Assembly (NCBI GenBank): GCA_026003175.1
Contig: BPGT01000002.1
Span: forward strand, 1,246,661-1,310,660
Origin: Armatimonadota bacterium
Lineage (GTDB): Bacteria; Armatimonadota; HRBIN16
Direction of reading: 5' to 3'
DNA: 64,000 nt
Part shown: positions 58,301 through 64,000 of the stretch, in pieces
Numbering within the stretch: the stretch's first letter is position 1
How the letters are laid out: the number at the start of each line of letters is the position of its first letter
Made by a program: the position numbers and the translations under genes
The notes under the pieces: generated by a model
Database searches by the model: none
What the model was told of the DNA's origin: nothing
Seen by the model: the letters and a program-made list of their open reading frames with translations, nothing else

Positions 58301-60910
58301 CTAGCTCACCACCTCCGCTTCCACACGCTTGCTGAAGACCAGCTCGCCATTCTGAGCGTCTACCACAATGTGATCGCCCTCGGCGAACTCGCCTGCCAGC
58401 AGCTTCATGGCGATAGCGTCCATAACGCGCTTCTGCAGCACGCGCTTAAGCGGTCGTGCGCCGTACACTGGGTCAAAGCCCTCGGCGGCAAGCACTTCCT
58501 TCGCCGCGTCGGTAATCGTCAAGCCGATGTGTTTCTCTTCCAATCGCTTCTGCAGCAGGCGAATCTGGATGTCCACAATCTGCTTGATCTCGCGCACCGA
58601 CAGCGGGTTGAAGACGATAATCTCATCGATGCGGTTCAGGAACTCGGGGCGGAAGTGCGCCCTGACCGCCTCCAGAACCTGCATCCGCGCCTCCTGCATA
58701 TCCATGAAGGCGTTCTCCCGCCAGATACTGCGACCCCAGGTTGGAGGTCATAATCAGCACGGTATTCTTGAAGTCTACCGTGCGCCCCTTGCCGTCGGTA
58801 AGACGACCGTCATCCAGCACCTGTAGCAGCACGTTGAACACATCGGGATGTGCCTTCTCAATCTCGTCCAGCAGGATGACGCTGTACGGGCGTCGGCGCA
58901 CTGCTTCGGTGAGCTGCCCGCCTTCCTCGTAGCCTACATAGCCCGGAGGCGCACCGATAAGCCTTGCCACCGAATGCTTCTCCATGTACTCCGACATGTC
59001 GAGGCGGATCATCGCTCGTTCGTCGTCGAACAGGAACTCTGCCAGCGCACGAGCGAGTTCGGTCTTACCCACCCCCGTCGGTCCGAGGAACATGAACGAG
59101 CCAATGGGACGGTTGGGGTCCTGCAAGCCCGCACGCGCCCGGCGCACTGCGTTAGACACCGCCTCAATGGCGTGATCCTGTCCGACCACTCGCTGGCGCA
59201 GACGCTCCTCCATGTGCAGCAGCTTCTGCATCTCGCCCTCCATCAGGCGCGAGACAGGAATGCCCGTCCACTTGCTGACCACCTCGGCGATGTCGTCAGC
59301 GTCTACCTCTTCCTTCAGCAGTTTCATGTGCTTCTGCAGCTCTTCCAGTCGCTTCGTCTCGGCGTCCAACTGCTTTTGCAGGGAGAGGATCACGCCGTAG
59401 CGCAGTTCCGCTGCTTTGGCAAGGTCGCCTTCACGCTCCGCCGCCTGCTCTTGCAGGCGTGCCTGCTCGATCTGCTCCTTGATACGGCGGATACTGGTGA
59501 TAATCTCCTTCTCCTGCTGCCAGTGCGCCTTCAGGCGGTTGCTCTCCTCGCGCAGGTTGGCGATTTCCGCCTCCAGCTTCGCCAGTCGCTCCTTGCTGGC
59601 TGGGTCGTCCTCTTTGCGCAGCGCCTCGCGCTCGATCTCCAGCTGGCGGATGCGCCGCTCGATCTCGTCGATTTCGGTGGGCATGGAGTCAATCTCCATG
59701 CGCAGGCGCGACGCCGCCTCGTCAATCAGGTCAATTGCTTTGTCGGGCAGGAAGCGATCGGTGATGTAACGGTGCGACAGCGTTGCCGCCGCAACGATAG
59801 CGCTGTCGGTGATGCGCACGCCGTGATGCACCTCGTATCGCTCCTTCAACCCGCGCAGGATGGCAATGGTATCGTCCACATCGGGTTCGGTGACCAGAAT
59901 GGGCTGGAAACGTCGCTCCAGCGCAGGGTCTTTCTCGATGTGCTTGCGGTACTCGTCCAGCGTGGTTGCGCCCACACAGCGCAGCTCGCCCCGGGCGAGC
60001 ATAGGCTTGAGCATGTTGGCAGCATCAATCGCGCCCTCCGCTGCGCCCGCGCCCACGAGGGTATGAATCTCGTCGATGAAGACGATAATCTGACCCTCGG
60101 CGGCTTGAATCTCGCGCATGACCGCCTTCAGACGGTCCTCGAACTCACCGCGGTACTTGGTGCCTGCCACCATCGCGCCGAGGTCCATCTGCCACACGCG
60201 CTTGTTCTTCAGCCCTTCGGGCACGTCACCCGCCACGATACGCTGCGCCAGCCCCTCCACGATGGCTGTTTTTCCGACACCGGGTTCACCGATGAGCACC
60301 GGGTTGTTCTTGGTACGGCCGCGACAACACCTGTATCACACGCCGGATCTCCTCGTCACGCCCGATGACTGGGTCCAGCTTGCCCTTGCGGGCGCAGGTC
60401 GGTCAGGTCGCGCCCATAGCGCTCTAACGCCTGATACTTCTCCTCCGGGCTCTGGTCGGTGACGCGATGCCCACCGCGAATCTCCATCAGTGCCTGATAC
60501 AGGTTATCGGGCGTGACGCCCGCCTGCTTCAGCAGACGCCCCGCAGGTCCCTGTGTGTCCTCCACCAGCGCCATCAGCAGGTGCTCGGTGCTGACATATT
60601 CGTCTTTCAGTCGCTCCGCCTCCTCAAAGGCTTTGTCCATCACCTGCTTGAAGCGCGGGGTGATGTAGGAGGCAACGGACGCACCGTGCACCTGCGGCAG
60701 CTTCTTCAGCTCCGCCTCCACATAACGGCGCAGCATGGGCACCTGCACGCCCAGCTTCTGTAGCACCGTCGGCACGATGCTCTCGGTCTGGTCGATGAGT
60801 GCCAGCAACAGATGTTCGGCGTCGATATTTTGATGATTCATGCGCTCGGCGATGCTCTGCGCATCCTGCACCGCTTCCTGAGCGCGGATGGTCAATTTAT
60901 CCAGTCTCAT
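58301..60910 (-). CDS. clpB: Disaggregase ClpB, with three apparent frameshifts
   Basis: Hsp100 chaperone that rescues aggregated proteins with DnaK. All parts are there: N domain (~1-145), first AAA+ with GEPGVGKT, the long coiled-coil middle domain, second AAA+ with GPTGVGKT and [16 protein letters not shown], and a normal C-terminus (about 866 residues). The frame breaks three times: near 60392 ([17 protein letters not shown] resumes after removing one C), near 60318 ([14 protein letters not shown] resumes after removing one base), and near 58717 ([14 protein letters not shown] resumes after removing one G). All are single-base gains, so sequence error is more likely than loss of this gene. 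Confidence 0.88.
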
Positions 60911-60953
60911 GGTCGTTACCCTCCTGCGTTGTTATCCATTTGCTGTCGCCTTT

Positions 60954-60983
60954 ATTATACCACTTGATAGAGATATTATCAAG
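60954..60983 (-). promoter_or_regulatory. clpB promoter overlapped by a HAIR-like HspR operator
   Basis: Minus-strand TTGATA (60982-60977), 17 bases, TATAAT (60959-60954). The inverted repeat CTTGATA-N7-TATCAAG (60963-60983) covers the -35 and spacer. Its 7-7-7 layout equals the HspR operator HAIR (CTTGAGT-N7-ACTCAAG), with five of seven bases per arm shared. Confidence 0.7.
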
Positions 60984-61240
60984 TAGTTTGCGCATGATTT
61001 TAGAAAAAGCGATTTCACACGATGACGAAGAGTATACTCGCAATCAGCACGAACGTCCTCATGGTAGCTGGTAGATAGGGAGAGCAAGGCTTCTGTTGAG
61101 CCGATGGGGGGATGTTCACAACTGAAACCGATCCTGTTCAAAGGTTGCGGTTAAGGCTCGGTGGGAGCCTCGCCCTCCATTGTGTCATGCCGTCGCGGAA
61201 CCGCTCCGCTTACATCCCAATAATCACGTAGGACGGGGCG
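60984..61240. other. Intergenic stretch between clpB and upp
   Basis: No gene is supported. GGAGCCTCGCCC at 61164-61175, followed by GTGTCATG, recurs at 42853-42864 before GTGTCATG, which marks it as part of a degenerate dispersed repeat. Confidence 0.5.
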
Positions 61241-61861
61241 CTATGTTCCATACAGCCTGTCGCCGAAGTCGCCGATGCCGGGCAGGATGTATTTGGCGGG
61301 ATTCAGCTCCCTGTCCAGTGCGGCGGTGAAGATGGGCACGTCGGGATGGTGACGCTCGATGCGCTCCACGCCCTCCGGCGCAGCCACGACGCACACCAGA
61401 ACCATCCTCCCCGCCCCGCGGCTGCGTATCGCCGCCAGAGCCTGGTCTACCGAGCCTCCCGTCGCCAGCATGGGGTCTATCAGCAGCACTGTGCGCCCCT
61501 CTACCGGCGGCAGCTTCAGGTAGTACGAGTTGGCAACGGCGGTAGCGTGGTCGCGCTCCATGCCGATATAGCCCACCGACACATCAGGAAACAGGTCTAC
61601 CACTGCTTCCAGCATCCCCAGCCCAGCCCGCAGGATGGGCACCACCACCAGCTTCGCTGAAAGCACCGTGCCCTGCGTCTCCTCCAATGGTGTCTCCACC
61701 GTCACGCTTTCGGTGGGCAGGTCACGAGTGGCTTCAATGACCAGGATGGTGGTCAGCTTGCGGGTCAGGGAGCGGAAGATTTCAGGCGGAGTGTGCTTGT
61801 TGCGCAGCTGGGTCAACAGATGCTGCGCGAGAGGGTGCTGTACCACGTGCAAATTACTCAC
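61241..61861 (-). CDS. upp: Uracil phosphoribosyltransferase
   Basis: 206 residues, standard length; salvages uracil to UMP with PRPP. VPILRAGLGMLEAVVDL, the PRPP loop LLIDPMLATGGSVDQAL, and the C-terminal GIGDFGDRLYGT uracil-binding end are intact. GTG start, overlapping the rluD end by eight bases, with GGAGG inside the rluD tail. Confidence 0.97.
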   Translation of the reverse strand: MSNLHVVQHPLAQHLLTQLRNKHTPPEIFRSLTRKLTTILVIEATRDLPTESVTVETPLEETQGTVLSAKLVVVPILRAGLGMLEAVVDLFPDVSVGYIGMERDHATAVANSYYLKLPPVEGRTVLLIDPMLATGGSVDQALAAIRSRGAGRMVLVCVVAAPEGVERIERHHPDVPIFTAALDRELNPAKYILPGIGDFGDRLYGT

Positions 61862-62846
61862 TGGCTTCCTCCTTTTGGGCTCTCAGCCAATCGATAATCG
61901 CTTGCATGTCTTCGGGTGGTTCACAGGTGAAGGTCATCTCCTGTCGGGTGACAGGGTGCGTGAAGGTCAGGCGGTAGGCGTGCAGTGCCTGTCCGCCCAT
62001 GCGTTCAATCAGTTCATCCAGTGTGCGCGCCTGCACCTTCTTCCAGCCGTACTGCGCTGCCGAACGCCCTGCGCCGTACACCGGGTCGCCCACCACCGGA
62101 TGCCCTGCGTACGCCGCATGCACGCGCACCTGATGCGTCCTGCCCGTATGCAGCCGCGCTTCCAGCAGGGAACAGACACCCAGGTTCTCCCGCAGTTCGA
62201 ACTCGGTCACCGCCGGGCGAGCGCTGGCGTCATGTACCAGCGATTTGACGCTCATACGGGTGCGGTCGCTCTCGCTGCGCCCGATGGGTGCATCCACCAG
62301 CGCCCTTTGGAAACGCGGAACACCCCACACCAGCGCAAGGTATCTCCTCTCCACCAGCCTCTGCTGAATCTGCTCTGAGAGGAAGTGATGCGCGAGGTCG
62401 GTGCGTGCGATGATAATGAGACCGGTGGTGTCTTTGTCCAGCCGATGCACGATGCCAGGCCGCTCCGGCGAACCGACGGTGGACAGCCTGCCGAACCGCG
62501 CTAACGCCGCGTTCACCAGCGTGCCGCTCTCGGCACCGGGCGCGGGGTGCGTGACCATGCCACGCGGTTTGTTCACCACCGCCAGATGTTCGTCCTCGTA
62601 CAGCACCTGCAGAGGGATGGGTTCGGGCAGTGGCTCGGCAGGAGGCGGTGCAGGCGGTTCCAGATAGACCTCGTCGCCCGCCTTCAGGCGCACGTTGGGC
62701 TTTGCCGCCCTGCCGTTGAGCTCCACCACACCCGCCTCAATCCATCGCTGAATCTGCGCGCGCGACACCTCAGGCAGACGTTGCGCGAGGAACACATCCA
62801 GCCGAACACCCTCCTCGGCAGGGGGTAGCGTGATACCAGAGCGCAT
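61854..62846 (-). CDS. rluD: RluD-family pseudouridine synthase
   Basis: 330 residues. An S4 RNA-binding domain (~10-70, RLDVFLAQRLPEVSRAQIQR) and a catalytic domain with HRLDKDTTGLIIIA holding the nucleophilic Asp, then HTGRTHQVRVHAAYAGHPVVG. It modifies uridines in 23S rRNA; the exact site is not readable. The ATG at 62846 is preferred: an extended frame upstream has no family similarity and runs over the -10 box. First gene of rluD-upp. Confidence 0.92.
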   Translation of the reverse strand: MRSGITLPPAEEGVRLDVFLAQRLPEVSRAQIQRWIEAGVVELNGRAAKPNVRLKAGDEVYLEPPAPPPAEPLPEPIPLQVLYEDEHLAVVNKPRGMVTHPAPGAESGTLVNAALARFGRLSTVGSPERPGIVHRLDKDTTGLIIIARTDLAHHFLSEQIQQRLVERRYLALVWGVPRFQRALVDAPIGRSESDRTRMSVKSLVHDASARPAVTEFELRENLGVCSLLEARLHTGRTHQVRVHAAYAGHPVVGDPVYGAGRSAAQYGWKKVQARTLDELIERMGGQALHAYRLTFTHPVTRQEMTFTCEPPEDMQAIIDWLRAQKEEASE

Positions 62847-62871
62847 GGGTCGTCTCTTCCATCTCACCTGC

Positions 62872-62877
62872 ATTATA
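62872..62877 (-). promoter_or_regulatory. -10 box of rluD-upp
   Basis: TATAAT on the minus strand, about 26 bases before the ATG; no clear -35 box at the right distance. GGTGAG and GGAAGAG lie in the short leader. Confidence 0.45.
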
Positions 62878-63039
62878 TCACGCCTCGCCCCTTGCCGAGA
62901 AGAATCAGCGGCTGCTTGGGAGCCATCCGGCTGGTTGTTGTGCTCCACGCAGGGCAATTGTGCCATGCTATCCGCTGCTGGTCCTCAACACAACAGCCAG
63001 TCACCTCTTGCTGGAGAGGACAAGCCTGTCTTCGCTTAC

Positions 63040-63999
63040 CTGCCCCCCTCCACCCCGTCATGCGCTCGATGACGGACAACGGCAAGTATATGCGTGCGCG
63101 TATGTTGCGCACAGGATGTGGCAGAACGATCTCCCCATTGTCCCGAGAACACCTTGTTTGCTTCCAGCCGAAAACCGCCATCGTTTTCCCTTGAAACACC
63201 ACAGACACTTCCCGAAGGGCGGGGTCGTACGCCACCCGCGCAGCAGGCACCCCAAACATCGGTGAACGCAGCCAGCCCACCTGCAAAGATACACTGCGCC
63301 GTCTATCTCCAGATGGCGGCGGCAATAGCAACAGTTTGCGAGACGTCCAAACTGCCGAATAATAAACAACGTAGTACGCGCACTTGGGGCTTCTTGGAAA
63401 CACGACGTGTTGGTCGGCCGTTTGACTGTTGGGCTGATGCCCCTACGGTCTCATCAAACACAAACACGTCGCCGGTGTGAGCATCTACAGCTACGATGTA
63501 CGTTTGGCCAACACCTACCTCAGTGTCGATATCAAAAGGTAACTGATATAGGAAAATGCCACAATAGACGGGTATTTCCCATTGTATCGCTGTACACGTC
63601 CAGTCCAGAACGAAATACACTTTCGCTTACCACAGCTGAGAGCACTCCCGGCATCTGGGTAATCAACCCCAGTGCAAGTTGGTGGGCGTGCTGCTGCGGA
63701 ATGGATGGGGTCGTCGAGAGCCACTCTGGGGTGCCCGGGGGTCGCGCCACAGACACCGGGATACTTTGCCTAAACGCCTGTGAACCTCTACTACCGCAAC
63801 TCGGTTGTGGGGGGACCCCTCGGTACAGGGTGCGCACCGCCAGAGTACCGTAGCGTTCTGTGGTAAAAATGGGCTTCAGCAAGGAAGTTTGGGCTTCTCT
63901 CAGCCAGAAAACTGTTGTGCAACTTCCCGCAGTTGCTCATGTGGTATCCACTGGGAACGTTCACCCTCGTCGACGCCGAAGCAAGCAGGATCCTCATAA
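63040..63999 (-). pseudogene. Decayed gene with PepSY-like and stalk-like pieces
   Basis: Minus-strand protein-like fragments lie in different frames: LREVAQQF and FLAERSPNFLAEAHFYH near 63900, LALGLITQMPGVLSAVVSES near 63660, QTYIVAVDAHTGDVFVFDET (PepSY-like) near 63490, and VAYDPALREVSVVFQGKTMA with RARIYLPLSVIERMTG (like the N-terminal stalk domain of copper amine oxidases) near 63070-63230. No start-to-stop reading joins them; at least three frame changes and a stop are needed. It is probably a secreted PepSY/stalk protein that has decayed. The 5' end may lie outside the window. Confidence 0.5.
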
Positions 64000-64000
64000 A

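Noticed and set aside
58848-60368. 506-codon open frame on the plus strand
   Set aside because: It is antisense to clpB, whose minus-strand product has complete AAA+ motifs; the plus-strand translation has no family features and reflects GC-rich codon bias.

Overview
The window looks like a chromosomal segment of a GC-rich, probably thermophilic bacterium of the Armatimonadota type. This is inference from gene content: a prepilin of the H-X9-DG-like class with the [21 protein letters not shown]-terminus beside a LacI regulator, many large carbohydrate-active or secreted proteins, and actinobacteria-like modules (SteA/SteB, FHA-PP2C-kinase, a DprE1/DprE2-like pair) in a genome with outer-membrane-type traits (STN-domain protein, RND efflux pump). 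No rRNA, tRNA, CRISPR array, integrase or recognisable phage was seen.

Layout. 1-6.2 kb: secreted or cell-surface proteins (STN-domain protein cut by the window edge, ceramidase-like/SCP2 fusion, SH3-NlpC/P60 peptidase, oligogalacturonate-lyase-like propeller). 6.4-10.7 kb: hydrogenase maturation genes hypC-hypD and hypE, split by an opposing diguanylate cyclase. 10.8-12.4 kb: Xre-ImmA/IrrE regulator plus PIN-domain gene. 12.4-16.2 kb: asd-dapA-rnj. 16.2-19.8 kb: TPR protein, small heat shock protein, Lon. 19.8-20.9 kb: a DarG-like macrodomain protein without DarT. 20.9-26.7 kb: metal-efflux operon (double-YHS protein, membrane fusion protein with heavy-metal-binding motifs, RND permease) behind a promoter with a duplicated 18-bp operator candidate. 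26.9-30.4 kb: steA-steB-GT2-GT4 envelope cluster. 30.8-38.9 kb: giant glycoside-hydrolase-like protein, LacI regulator, prepilin, HAD phosphatase. 38.9-44.4 kb: clostripain-like lipoprotein, a two-gene arginine-to-proline pathway, and an Old Yellow Enzyme relative. 46.4-50.7 kb: FHA protein, small membrane protein, PP2C phosphatase and Ser/Thr kinase. 50.9-54.4 kb: DprE1/DprE2-like redox pair and a TaqI-like adenine methyltransferase. 54.4-57.9 kb: ribokinase, UPF0175/DUF3368 pair, OGG1-type glycosylase and Rex. 58.3-63 kb: clpB under a HAIR-like operator, then rluD-upp. The last kilobase is a decayed gene.

Two observations stand out. (1) Two nearly identical 186-bp elements with inverted-repeat ends and 9-bp target duplications (30.5 and 58.0 kb) are a MITE family; both sit in the same register directly upstream of the -35 box of a sigma70-type promoter (steA and rex). 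(2) Four genes, including clpB three times, carry frameshifts that are all repaired by removing one G or C. This points to a systematic assembly or sequencing error more than to gene death, so those genes are described as single intended products.
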